This document shows, piece after piece, positions 1-9,852 of a stretch of 64,000 nucleotides of DNA. The notes under the pieces are model-generated. The model was given only the letters and a program-made list of their open reading frames with translations. It ran no database searches and was not told the DNA's origin. The DNA is taken from NCBI GenBank assembly GCA_903632075.3, contig CAHIKZ030001201.1, forward strand, positions 7,501 through 71,500, written 5' to 3'. The translations under genes and the position numbers were made by a program. The stretch is from Acanthosepion pharaonis. Lineage: Eukaryota; Mollusca; Cephalopoda; Sepiida; Sepiidae. Positions within the stretch are counted from its first letter, which is position 1, and each line of letters starts with the position of its first letter.

Positions 1-619
1 ATATCACATATAAACTACACTATGCCAGACATCAATCTTTTAGAGAGAGGGGTACCTAAAAATTTAAATCTGTCAGGCCTACAATTACCATTAGCCAGTA
101 AATTTTGTTATTGAATATATGATAAAACCCTTTATGAAGGGAAGGTCCCGCTGATCTGAAGTGAGCTAATAAATTAGTTTTAAAAAAGTCAAAAAGTCAA
201 TTTTAGATTTCTTAAATTTTTAGATGATCCAAACTTTTTGGCCTAGAACTAATGGTTATTAAAAAATGGAAAAAAACTAATGACATTATTGAATAAGAAA
301 TGATTTCTTCAGGTTATAATGTTTTTATTGATAGAATCATATATATGGAGGAGGAGGGAACAAAATATAAACAAATATGCATTATATTTATACATTGAGA
401 GAAATGCAGAAAATACAAGGATGTTTAACTTGAGATTTAAAATTTTTAAGTTTCTGGCATTTGATATGTCTAGATGCATAACTTAGCCAACCTCATTCAG
501 CTTTCTACCACTTTTCACACACACATATATAATTTAAAACAAAATGAGAGAAAGAGCAGATAGAGTAAAAATCCATAGCATTTATTTTTTTTAAAAAGTG
601 CTCAATATGAAGTAGAGCA
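1..619. other. AT-rich DNA, nothing recognised
   Basis: No open frame of note and no family recognised. The stretch holds short A/T runs and a weak (CA)/(TA) patch near 518-530. It ends where the left arm of the inverted-repeat composite begins. Confidence 0.6.
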
Positions 620-1153
620 AAATATTATTATAATATTTTTATTATAATAAATTACAATAAAAACATTTTACATCACTACACAAAAACTTTCATGTTTCAG
701 TACTAAGGTGATAGTAGATAACTAATAATAAAAATGATTTATTAAGAAAATTTAAAAACAAATCTTTACCTCTTTTCGTAAGTTAAAGTGGGGGCATAAG
801 GTCAGAATTAAAAATATACTTATGGGTATATCTAAAATAACCAGTTAATGTCAGGTCTATGCTAAAATATAAAAATAAAGTCAGAGGGTGGAGTTGGGTG
901 AGTTATTACATGTCAAGAAGACTTATGCTTAGACATGACATTCAACGATACTAGGGAACAGTTTCATTGACAAATGTATTATTGGTGGATCCAAGTATCA
1001 TTTGTCGATTTGTTGAAGTAGACATAAATTTATCAGAAATGGATTTCTTTTTAAAAATTAAAAAAAATTGTTTTTAATATACTCAGGAAGCATTTTAAAG
1101 GGGCCAATAGGTAAAATTAAAAATGTGGAAACAACTATATAGGTTGTTAATTA
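620..1153 (-). repeat. Left arm of the inverted pair
   Basis: Reverse complement aligns with 3481-3995. Shared landmarks are a block reading attttacctattggc, a stretch on cgacaaatga/tcatttgtcg, and an outer gaaacat...gtagtgatgtaaaatg end. This copy lacks ~15 bases that carry the CTGAAGA box of the right arm. Confidence 0.7.
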
Positions 1154-1261
1154 AAACATGGTAATATTATAGTTGAATAAATCAAATAAATGTTGGGTGG
1201 ACTATTATATACTAATAAAATTATAATACGTAATTATTTATAAAAAAAATTTTTTAAATAT

Positions 1262-1740
1262 ATTTTACGGTAAAATGGCAGCATAGCACCATTAATTCCT
1301 TTCTTTGGTTTAACAGGTTTTTATTGTTAGGAAACTTTATAATATGCAATTCTTCTTGTAAACATAATGGACATGGATCATGTAAGGATTTATAGGTTCT
1401 AGTTATTTTTAATATTTTCCATTTTACCATTTGTTAACTTCTTTTAACAGCCAAAAATATTTAGAAAGGGACGTTCTGTTACAATACACATTGTTGTTGA
1501 AAAATGCTATGTGTTGATACTATAGAGTTTTAAAGGAATTTTTGGTACTACCTATGTAAAATCTTTTATCTGTTGGATTTTCTATAGATGAAATAGTACT
1601 TAGGTAAACAACGGAATCTGTTAGAAATCTATTTTGTAGTGGACAATCATTAGAATTTCTACAATTACAGAAGTTGATATCATTATTGTTTGTTGTTTTG
1701 GGATGGCTATTGTTACTTAGATTTAAGTGTTGATTTAAAA
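1262..1740 (-). pseudogene. Penelope-like retroelement C-terminus (GIY-YIG endonuclease region), decayed
   Basis: On the minus strand 1740 to 1520 encodes a Cys-rich stretch (FCNCRNSNDCPL) followed by an FYIGSTKNSFKT motif. These resemble the CCHH-type linker and the start of the GIY-YIG nuclease of Penelope-like elements. Beyond a stop and frame change, 1435 to 1262 continues with a segment containing HDPCPLCLQEELHI and LNQRKELMVLCCH, which matches the family's C-terminal end (a Cys pair, then an RxELxxxCRH-like block). In intact elements this protein couples reverse transcriptase to the nuclease for target-primed insertion. Here the polymerase part is missing and the frame is broken, so it is dead. 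The open frame extends to 1900, but its first ~50 codons run antisense to the gag remnant and are not part of this gene. Confidence 0.65.
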
Positions 1741-1789
1741 TTTTATTATGTGACCACGATTGTTCGACATGGCGCCGTGAACAGGATCT

Positions 1790-2985
1790 ATGACACCTGA
1801 AAATTAGGAACTCTTCTTCATTGAAGCAGGCATATCCACCGACTCGCCAAAACTCATCGACAAGGTTTATGACGAAAAGCTGACAATCGAGAGCCTTCAA
1901 ATGCTGGATCGATCTATGCTATGAGCTGGGAGTCACATTAATGGGAGAAGCCCTGTGTATCATTAAGCAGGCTAAGGAATCCACCACCCAGACAACCCGC
2001 ATTCAGGCACTAGCAGCCAAGCCTCCTCATCTCGGGATCTCTAGATGACACCACAGCAATTCAGGAAGTTCAATTGACTGGGATGTCTTTACCAAGATGA
2101 CAAATATGCCAAACTCCCAAGCTAATATTCACCTATATACAATTGTGCTGATGAGGCTGTGCAAAACGCCATAATCAACACACACCCTGACTTCTTTACC
2201 ACTGATCCAGATAAGCTACTTGACATGGTAGAAGTGTTGGTCACCCAGAGGTCAAGTCCTATTGTCCATCGCCTTGCTTTTGCCTCCATGTCTCAGGATG
2301 CGGATGAGCCAATACAAAGTTACCTTGTCCGCCCAGAGCCGTGCCGTTGATTGTAACTTTTACCTGCCCCTCATGTGAACATGACCTGTCTGATATATAC
2401 ATCAAGGACCAGATCATCCGGGTGGAATAGCAAATGACACACTCCAGGCTGACCTACTGGCCAAAGCTGGGGCACTTAAACTTTGAGCAAAATATCCGTC
2501 ATGTTGAGGCATTTGAATCAGCATTACGGACCAAACCTCAATGGCGGCGCTTCAGATACAACTGCTGCTCGTCTATCAACATACCGCGTAGACAGAAGGT
2601 ACACCACAAGCCAACGAGGCGATCCGTACCAGCACCTATTGCAGCTGCAATGTTAAATCAAATCACCAGGCTTGCTTAGGTTGTGGCAGCCACCAGCATG
2701 GCACCTCAGGAACTGGATCACGCCGGCTAAAATGCCCAGCATGGGAAAAACATGTAGTAATTGTGGGAAGCCCAATCACCTATCGAGGGTATGCCGGCTA
2801 AGAAACTGGCTCTGCGGTCAGGGAAAGCCTAGAGGCTAATGAAGCCGCCATGGACACACTTATCGCCCACATCACATTCAATCAAACGACAGGCACGTAT
2901 ACATCTAAAGACACAGGCCAGGTAAGGGAAATTGATGCATATGTTGTTCCATTCTCGCCAAAACCGGATCCCAGACAAATTAAGA
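1790..2985 (+). pseudogene. LTR-retrotransposon gag remnant with CCHC zinc knuckle, frameshifted
   Basis: Pieces in several frames join into a gag-like reading. The first is a segment with DADEPIQSYLVR (2159-2350). The second is a stretch with DIYIKDQIIRGI and a helix on FEQNIRHVEAFESALR (about 2380-2560). The third is a knuckle CSNCGKPNHLSRVC (C-x2-C-x4-H-x4-C) near 2752-2793. A last open piece to about 2985 contains EIDAYVVPFSPKPDPRQ, which resembles the gag-protease linker of Ty3/gypsy-type elements. The family's role is to package element RNA; the knuckle binds nucleic acid. Stops and frameshifts are present, and no protease or polymerase follows because the sequence stops at a hairpin. 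A gypsy relative is likely but the exact clade is not determined. Confidence 0.7.
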
Positions 2986-2987
2986 AT

Positions 2988-3063
2988 AAACCCTGCAAAC
3001 TAACTGAGAAATCATGCTAGTATTTATATAGTAATACTTCCACTCAGTTAGTTTGCAGGGTTT
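2988..3063. repeat. Perfect 21 bp inverted repeat (hairpin)
   Basis: Bases 2988-3008 (aaaccctgcaaactaactga+g) are exactly complementary to 3043-3063, with a 34-base loop. It lies where gag similarity ends, so it marks a rearrangement junction. Confidence 0.85.
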
Positions 3064-3326
3064 GTATTAAGTTACAACCTGCTTTATTTTTGTCTGCCAG
3101 CTGGACGCTAGTTGGAACTCTTACGCCGGTAAGTGCTTTTTATTATTGTTATTCTACAATTATGGTGTTTTTTAATCATTTTTTCAAGGTTCTCTGTACA
3201 GCAATAGCTTAATTCAAGTGTATTTTCATTAAAAAGCTTACTAATGGGAGTATTACTAGAGAAATTAAATTGAGAAACTTCTGTCCTAATTTAGTACTAA
3301 CCATTTGGTTAAATAGGGGTATTTAC

Positions 3327-3453
3327 CAAATGATCTTTCTGTTTCTATTTTTTTTTTCCACTAAAACTGTTATGTTTCCTATATTAAATATAATATATAG
3401 GAAACATAACAGTGTTAGTGGGGGGGGGGAATAGAAACAGAAAAATCATTTAG
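3327..3453. repeat. ~59 bp-arm inverted repeat (hairpin)
   Basis: Left arm 3327-3385 and right arm 3393-3453 are complementary apart from a few changes. The T-run of one arm faces a G-run in the other (ttttttttcc against gggggggggg). The core is tgttatgtttcctatat. A foldback this long suggests a snap-back copy or a small palindromic element. Confidence 0.85.
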
Positions 3454-3480
3454 TACACATGTGTTACCATCTATTCAGTA

Positions 3481-3989
3481 TAATTAACAACATATAGTTG
3501 TTTGCACATTTTTAATTTTACCTATTGGCCTCTTTAAGAAGCTTCCCAGGTATATTAAAAGAAATTTTTAAAAATCCATTTCTGATAAATTTATGTCCAC
3601 TTCAACAAATCGACAAATGATACTTGGATACACCAACAATACATTTGTCAATGAAATTGTTCCCTAGAATGACATGTCTAAGCATCAGTTTTCTTGACAT
3701 GCATAATACCCCACCCACCTCCATCCTCTTACCTAATTTTATATTTTAGCATAGACCTGATGTTCATTGGTTAATCTAGACATACCCACAAGTATATTTT
3801 TAATCCTGACCTTATGCAACTCCCTTAACTTATGAAACGAGGTTAAAATTTGTTTTTTTTAAATTTCTCTAAAAAATCATTTTTATTATTAGTTATCTAC
3901 CATCACCTGAAGAAGTACCATCTTAGTACTGAAACATTAAAGTTTTGTGTAGTGATGTAAAATGTTTTTATTGTAAATAGTATAATAAA

Positions 3990-3995
<6 letters not shown>
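3481..3995 (+). repeat. Right arm of the inverted pair
   Basis: Inverted copy of 620-1153. It keeps the CTGAAGA...GAAAC core at 3907-3935, which the left arm has partly lost, and ends directly in a (TA)n run. Confidence 0.7.
3907..3935 (+). ncRNA. Hammerhead-ribozyme-like core
   Basis: CTGAAGA (3907-3913) fits the hammerhead CUGANGA box. AGTAC (3914-3918) pairs perfectly with GTACT (3926-3930) as helix II, and GAAA follows at 3931-3934, then CATT. Hammerhead motifs are established in Penelope-like elements. I could not find a convincing helix I partner, so this is a core only, possibly inactive. Confidence 0.4.

Positions 3996-4036
<41 letters not shown>
3996..4036. repeat. (TA)n microsatellite
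   Basis: About 20 TA units immediately after the right inverted arm. Confidence 0.95.
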
Positions 4037-4041
<5 letters not shown>

Positions 4042-4417
4042 ACTGATGAGTTTGTGACCCTGGGTATCATGCTATTTGCAATCATCAAACAAACTGATTA
4101 ATTTTCAAATTTTGGATTTATATATGGTTGTGTATATCGGTGTTTTTATGGTAGTGGGAGGAAAAATTGTCATCGGAATGTCATTCATATGTATGCAGAC
4201 ATACGTACACACACGTTCATGAATTGCGGGTCACACAAACATATATGAACAGTGTGGGACTGAGCATATATGTGTATCCATGTGTCATTGCACACATACA
4301 TACACAATTGGCTGCTGTATTCAATGTTGGATTGTGTAGCAAACTTCTTTTGTCAGTTGCAGTGTCAACGCACAGACTATTCATCTATTTTGTTTGCAGA
4401 ATGTTTTCTCACACACA

Positions 4418-4448
<31 letters not shown>

Positions 4449-4985
4449 TGCATTCACACATCTTCTATCCGTCTGTTGTTATTTTTTTTTTTTTAGATGG
4501 GGTCTGTGTAAGACTGGTAGGTAAAATTGTTATTATTTTTAATATTTTTAATGCTGTTTTGTTATCATTTTAAAGCTGGTTCTTTGCTTGTTTATAGCAA
4601 TTGTGGTTATGTTAATGGTAGAAACCCCCAATTTATAATACTAATTAGTATTTATGCGGTGGTATTAATTTTGATGGGGGTGGGGAAGGAAGTATAATTG
4701 TGGAGTGATGCAGTAATGTTAACTGTGTGGTAGTAATTGTGGACTAATGTGGCAATGGTAATTGTGATGCAGTAGTAATGGAGTAATTGTAGCAGCAAAT
4801 AGTTATTGTAAAGTGGTAGAAGTGATTGTAGTAATGGTGGTGGAATGGTAATAACAATAATTATAATTATTATGATGGTAGTTTGAACTAGAAAATAATT
4901 GATGGTGTTATGGTGTCAGTGGTTTCTCTTTTCCTGTTCATAGGGTCAGTGGTGGTTTATGTAGTAGTGTTGGTGGGTATTTTTT
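4037..4985. other. No gene; C-poor G/T-rich stretch and a short (TA)n
   Basis: A (TA)n run lies at about 4420-4443. From about 4545 to 4985 the plus strand is rich in G and T and poor in C, with loosely repeated gtagtaatgg/taattgtgg words, as in a decayed simple repeat. The open frames at 4167-4524 run through low-complexity sequence. Confidence 0.6.
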
Positions 4986-5174
4986 TTATCTGTTTGGTAT
5001 AAATTGTGATAATAGGTATTTGTTTTCATGTCTGCATTTAGAAATTATTTCTGATCTTATGTTTAGTAATTTTTTTTGTTGGGTATAAGAAATTATTGCT
5101 ACCTTTTCGTGTTGGCAAAGTAGGCATTTCTTTGTAATGTTGTTGTAGGCAGGTGCATTTTTCAATATTTTCAA
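4986..5174 (-). pseudogene. Penelope-like retroelement extreme C-terminus
   Basis: The 62-codon minus-strand frame contains KKCLLCQHEKVAI, then LLNIRSEIISKCRHENKYLL. It aligns with the 1262-1435 piece and with the conserved end of Penelope-like proteins (CxLC, then RSELxSKCRH). Only the tail beyond the GIY-YIG domain is left. The N-terminal side stops in the hairpin at 5128-5224, where the same coding stretch reappears inverted. The alternative reading, a chance frame, is unlikely because two copies in the window share the motif order. Confidence 0.7.
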
Positions 5175-5224
5175 TATTTAGAAAATATTGAAAAACACAC
5201 CTACTACAACAACATTACAAAGAA
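5128..5224. repeat. ~44 bp-arm inverted repeat at the broken edge of a Penelope-like fragment
   Basis: Left arm 5128-5172 and right arm 5181-5224 are complementary with three or four differences and an 8-base loop. The arm contains Penelope coding sequence (tacaacaacattacaaag), now present in both orientations. Confidence 0.85.
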
Positions 5225-5227
5225 AAT

Positions 5228-5600
5228 ATGAGAACAGGCCTACCAAGCATGCCAACTGATAACACCATATTGCTTAGGGCAACCCACAGCCATCACCTCG
5301 GCCTACTCAACTTGTTTATAAAGCATTCTTTCACAGTCTCCACTGTTCAACAGAACAGGCCTACCAAATCCATGCCAATCCAACATTATCCCCATTCCAT
5401 AGAACAGGCATACCAACCAATGGAAATGACCTACCACTGTGAACTCAATCAACCAAACTGTAATTTTGGCCAGGCCAGCACATGAAATAGGGCAACCCTC
5501 AGCATTTCCCTTACACCCAACCGCCATCTTGATGATTGCCCATTGAAATGGACATTCCACCAATCTCTCAACGTCTCTGTACGACATACTAACAATAAAT
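5228..5600. repeat. Unidentified segment with a repeated agaacaggcctaccaa word
   Basis: The word agaacaggc[c/a]taccaa recurs near 5231, 5351 and 5401. Base composition is richer in C and A than the flanks. The open frames on both strands (85 and 94 codons) match no family I know. It may be part of a larger retroelement. Confidence 0.4.
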
Positions 5601-6105
5601 GTTGCTTAAAATTTAATCCTTGTTATTCCTTTCTCTCAATACCAAACACTTAATATAACATTGAGAATTAATTTATTCCAATTATTTTAATAACATTGTG
5701 TTAGAATTTAAAATTAAAATAAAAAAATAAACATTTTGTTATATCTACATATGTTCACTTATTTTGTAGATACACTGTGTTTTATTTTAAAATTAGAAAT
5801 TAATGTATACAAGTGTCAAAATTTTAGCAGACATGTGGTTTGCTAGTTTAATGATTTTTTGTTGCAGACGTTTTTAATGTCTGATTTTATGTTGATTTTT
5901 TGTATATTAGTGAGAAAAGTAATGAAAAATGTAATTGATCTGTATATTTTGCTTCTTCTGTGTATTCAAATTGACTCTTTTGAGTTTAGCCATGCTTTGG
6001 AGAAGCTCATAAAAGAGTGAGTTTGCATCTTTTTATAAGTTATTATGGTATCGGTCAACAGACACTGCTCAGTGATCCTAGGCAGAAGGAAGAGTGTAAC
6101 CTGTT
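5601..6105. other. AT-rich, nothing recognised
   Basis: No coding or repeat family recognised. A change of texture near 6106 marks the mariner end. Confidence 0.5.
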
Positions 6106-6680
6106 ATTGGGTTGGAACAAAAGGGCATAGCGTTTTTTCATTGAATTTCAAAGACAATGTTTAGATATTTGTTCATAGATTTATTTATGTGCCATTGTGT
6201 TTCACTATCTTTTGAGGCTGCTTCATGATTCCATCCACCCAGAACTTGCCATATTTTTGGGTGATGAACTAGTCAAAATAGATTTTTTGAGGCTTCCAGA
6301 GAATTGAGTTCTTCCCATTAAGAGAATTTTGTAAATATTGAAATAAGTGATAATTTAGATGTACAAGATCAGGTGTGTTTGGTGTGCTGCTTCTGCAAAA
6401 AGACCTATGGTCTGGCATTATCCTGATGGAAGATGACACCCTTCCAAATAATTCCAAAAGCATTTTATCAATTGCTGCTTTTAATTGGTTCAATTGGAAA
6501 CAGTACTTGTGTGAATTGAACATCTGATTTTGCAGAAGGAACTCATAATCCACAACTCCCTTCCAATCCAGCCAGATAAAGAGTATCATATTCTTGGGAT
6601 ACAAACTCGCTTTTGGAGTGGTTAATAGTCACTCATTTCATTTTCCACACAAACAGGTCCATACTTTTGTAAATAATTCA
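6106..6680 (-). pseudogene. Mariner transposase, C-terminal half, inactivated
   Basis: The minus strand from 6604 encodes a frame with YPKNMILFIWLDWKGVV, FLLQNQMFNSHKYC and, after a frame change, NYHLFQYLQNSLNGKN, the signature blocks of mariner transposases. The HQDNARP block with the second catalytic Asp lies in another frame near 6400-6435. The third catalytic Asp of the usual SDYHLF block reads Asn here. A stop follows NARP. Downstream, the WVDGIMKQPQK-like end leads to an outer end near 6106-6140 (tattgggttggaacaaaagg), which resembles a terminal repeat. The N-terminal DNA-binding half is absent. The element is dead on at least three counts. Confidence 0.8.
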
Positions 6681-6754
6681 TTTTTCATCATGATCATTCT
6701 TTATAAAATGAAATGTTTTGTTATGTTTGGACAAAGAATCATAGATAGAAATTC

Positions 6755-7090
6755 ATTAAATTTTTTTGTTAAATTAGACTTTATGAATTTAAGCATATTA
6801 CATGATTGGCCACAAGGTCACATCAATTTACAGTTGAAGTGGCTAGATGTAAGCGTTAGTTATATGCTAACAATTTTTTCTCTTGCACTTGTTTCTGGAA
6901 TTTTCTTCTGGCTTTCCAGTCAAATTTGATCTTCAAAAATTTAAATACAATGTCATTGGCTATCTTTTGTCTTCTTAATTCCTGTTTTATTGTTCACTCT
7001 GCTTTTTTCATATCTTCTCACACTCAGATACACCGCTTGTATCTTAGTGAATTTATTGCCTTGCTTGAGATGAAATGATTAAAAAATGTT
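6755..7090 (+). pseudogene. Non-LTR LINE 3' end (C-terminus plus tail)
   Basis: Reading with stops, the plus strand gives YEFKHIT, LATRSHQFTVEVARCKR, LYANNFF and a following IFKNLNTM block. The same C-terminal sequence recurs at 41545-41890 (-), 54005-54490 (+), 55034-55870 (-) and 58790-59840 (+). The 3' tail is ttattgccttgcttgagatgaaatgatt plus an A-run, shared with the other copies. The polymerase domain is missing, as expected from 5' truncation during target-primed reverse transcription. Confidence 0.75.
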
Positions 7091-7362
7091 TATACAATTT
7101 AAATGAGTCCATGTTCAATTACTGTCATTGTTATTTATTTCTGGGGTAAATTGACTGATGTTTACTTTCTCAAAGATTGTAATATATTTTGTTCAAAGGC
7201 AAAAGGCTTCCAATCACATTAGTTTGATAAAATGCAGTATTAGAAATGAAATAGAGTGAACTATAAACTCTCACTGCATATAACCACCACCAGTCAGAAT
7301 CCCATTGGGGTTAAAATATAGTATAATATGCTTGATCCTCAGGGGAGCCATCATCCCAAGCA
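7091..7362. other. No gene recognised
   Basis: AT-rich spacer between a LINE tail and a satellite-like monomer; no open frame or family recognised. Confidence 0.5.
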
Positions 7363-7545
7363 CTACCTCTCTTTCAGAAGAGGGCAACAGTTAATCTTGA
7401 GGCATCCCCAAAGGGGAAATGCTGAGGAAGCTTGAGCAATTTTTGTCTCTAGTCCCATGCACGTATGGGACTTCCACTTTAAACATAGCTTTGTGACACA
7501 TTCCATTTGAGTGGGTGTGCAATTAAATATCCATAACCAAAATCT
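7363..7545. repeat. Solitary diverged monomer of the 30.6-34.4 kb satellite
   Basis: The stretch with gagcaatttttgtctctagt, then a cacgtatgggacttccac part, ttaaac, then tttgtgacaca and ttgagtgggtg follows the order found at 30612-30720 in the satellite array. Similarity is partial but runs over about 110-130 bases. The 119-codon minus-strand frame here is incidental. Confidence 0.55.
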
Positions 7546-8862
7546 TTTCTTTTTTAAGAAAATACAAGAGTACATATGTGAATATTTTACAAGCAAGGAT
7601 ATTTGATTGCCAGTACACACCCATTTATATTCTCCCATTGCTAAATGAAGGAATGTACAAGAAAGAAAAGAAAGCAAAATATGTGTTGAAACATTTTTTT
7701 CTGTCTTTTTCTCTCCTACCATTGATAAAAGGTTTTACATTAAACCAAATAAAATAAAAAAAACAAACTCTTAAGTAATATAAGGCTGCATTTATAAAAA
7801 TGCCTTACATATAAGTATAAAAAAATTTCTGAGAATTAAATCTTTTTTCCTAGAAAAAAATAAAAATCATCTCTAATCCATAACCTATAGAAAATTAATG
7901 CCTACCACACTTTAAAATCTGCCACTCTATAATAATCTAGTTTGAACAAAATAAATTCTAAAAATATTCTAATTTCCAGTTTAATGGTGGTACCCGAGAA
8001 GTCCAAAATTTTTTGTTGGAAAATTTTTCTTTCTGGTCAGGGTTGTAATGATGGCATATATATTATCAAACAACTCCAGGAAATTTTATCCCTCTCTAAT
8101 AGTAAATTGCATGCCTGCTATGTTGACCTCACAGCAGTATATAACCCCCATCAATAGAGACTTCTCATGCATTAAAACCTGCCTTCCAAGTTCCAAATCC
8201 ACTGAATGTATTAATCTATTAGTCTACAAGATCTTACATGTCTGGTGAGGATTCCCATACAGAAACATTTCAAATTTCAGGCATACAAAAAGGAGGAAAT
8301 GCCCTGCACATTTACAAACATAGATGTAAATTCTAATCTCCAGTTGTAATGGTGGCAGCCAAGATTACTAAAAGGGTTCAGTATTGGAAAACATTTCTAA
8401 TAAATATTGACAATGATGAAAAGAACAATGACATTATTAAAAAATACTTTTCTATTATATTTCATAAAATATAGCAAAGGAAAGATTTGCTAAATACATA
8501 TTTGCATGGGCTTGTAGTTGAGAGAGTTACCCATTTCCAATTAACAGAGGTGACCTTGTTTGAGACTAAGTAATAGAACCAGGATTTTAAATGCTGATTT
8601 TCATGGTAGGCTAGTAGGCCCTCTTTCCTTCAAAGGAGGACAAATAACTGCAACATTCTACACATACACTGCACACTATGGAAAAAAAACTTGCACCAAT
8701 GAAAGTGCATATTAAAAAGAAAAATTGAGAAGTACAAGCAGTCAATTACTGATACCCCTCGCCTGAGGAGTGATTCCCACAGGGTCTGTCTATGAAACTC
8801 TGGAGTCAGGATGCTAGAGGTAACATCAATAAGCTAAACAAAAACCTTTTACTTGTATTAAT

Positions 8863-8865
<3 letters not shown>
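7546..8865. other. No gene; one internal direct-repeat pair
   Basis: The words attctaatttccagtttaat (about 7965) and attctaatctccagttgtaa (about 8331) begin a short direct repeat of ~25 bases, 367 bases apart. Otherwise AT-rich with no recognised family. Confidence 0.45.

Positions 8866-8909
<44 letters not shown>
8866..8909. repeat. (TA)n microsatellite
   Basis: About 22 TA units directly before the LINE fragment. Confidence 0.95.
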
Positions 8910-8911
<2 letters not shown>

Positions 8912-9395
8912 TTAATCCCGTCTTAATGATAAGTCTGATCAGTTCAATAAAGTCAAATTGAAAACTGATTTTAAAAATTACTTAGAATCTATTGTTAACT
9001 GGTGCAAGAAATGGCTTGCTAATTTTAATTCCCCCAAAACAAAACTTCTATCTTTTAATTGTCTTAGAGAACCTTTTTTGCCTTCCATCAGCATGCTAGT
9101 GACACATTGCACTTTCTTGGACTAACATTTTCCACTGACATGAAGTGGAAAGTTTATATTGATTCAATGACTAGTTCTGCTGCTACGAAAGTTAGTTCAC
9201 TGTGTTATGATAGACAACTTTTCCTGACAGAATCTATCTTACATATTTATAAGTCTACTATTCATCCATGTATTAAATATTGGTGCCACATTTGGTCTAA
9301 TGTTTCTGCTATCTATATAGAGATTCTTGGTCCTGAACTGGCATCTCAGGTTTATTTTGTGCTAACGATTTCTTCTCTTGAACATTTTGATTAAT
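8910..9395 (+). pseudogene. Non-LTR LINE reverse transcriptase, post-palm segment
   Basis: Reading 8920-9400 gives VKLKTDFKNYLESIVNWCKK, WLANFNSPKTKLLSFN, then HFLGLTFSTDMKWKVYI, SSAATKVSSLCY, LTESILHIYKSTIHPCIKYW and CHIWSN. This is the conserved order between the reverse transcriptase palm and the C-terminal end in the LINE family represented at 58790-59840. The open piece 9107-9394 keeps about 95 codons without a stop. Both the catalytic palm and the 3' tail are missing, and (TA)n runs flank both sides. It is a fragment of a former polymerase gene. Confidence 0.75.
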
Positions 9396-9412
9396 TAACC
9401 CTTGCATCTTAG

Positions 9413-9437
<25 letters not shown>
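9413..9437. repeat. (TA)n with short (CA)n
   Basis: A TA run ending in acacaca. A second (TA)n is at 9614-9634. Confidence 0.9.
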
Positions 9438-9446
<9 letters not shown>

Positions 9447-9613
9447 TGATAAAAATATAGTTTTGTATGGGCAAAAGTGCTCAATATCAGAGATAGAGTG
9501 TATATAAATATAAAAGTGGATATTGAGGACATCACCAAGCAGCAACAGTCAGTTTCATGCAAGAATGTAATCTTCAGATCATCTGATTCAGGCCTGAAGA
9601 TTTGGTTCAAGCA

Positions 9614-9634
9614 TATATATATATATATATATAG
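9614..9634. repeat. (TA)n microsatellite
   Basis: Short TA run inside AT-rich sequence. Confidence 0.9.
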
Positions 9635-9749
9635 CATGTATTTGGACAGCAATTCTACATTTATGCATGTTTGATTAAAGACTAAGGAAAGTTCTTTGTT
9701 TAGGATTTTTAATTTTTTTTTTTATTTTAGACCATTGCCTTTGTTTCTA

Positions 9750-9852
9750 GGCAGAATTTGAACATAAATTGTTCAATGGTTTATTAACCCACAAAAAATC
9801 CTTTTACAAAATTCTCAAAAAGTTTTGAACAATTTATGTTCAAATTCTGTCC
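9750..9852. repeat. 27 bp-arm inverted repeat
   Basis: Bases 9750-9776 (ggcagaatttgaacataaat...) pair with 9825-9852, with one mismatch and a ~48-base loop. Confidence 0.8.

Larger units (their letters stand above)
620..3995. mobile_element. Composite element bounded by ~520 bp inverted arms (Penelope-like plus gag cargo)
   Basis: Bases ~620-1153 read in reverse complement match ~3481-3995 over most of their length, including the arm-end motif aaaatgtttttattg. Between the arms lie a minus-strand Penelope-like C-terminus (1262-1740), a plus-strand gag remnant (about 1790-2985) and two hairpins. Penelope-like elements are known to carry flanking repeats in direct or inverted orientation, so the arms may be such repeats, with the gag piece a later insertion or a template-switch product. 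A chance inverted duplication of an old insertion is the alternative. No frame is intact. Confidence 0.6.

Noticed and set aside
1740..1900. N-terminal part of the 126-codon minus-strand frame
   Set aside because: It lies antisense to the gag remnant. Only the 1520-1740 part resembles a Penelope protein.
4167..4524. Two overlapping plus-strand frames
   Set aside because: They cross (CA)- and (TA)-rich low-complexity sequence with no domain.
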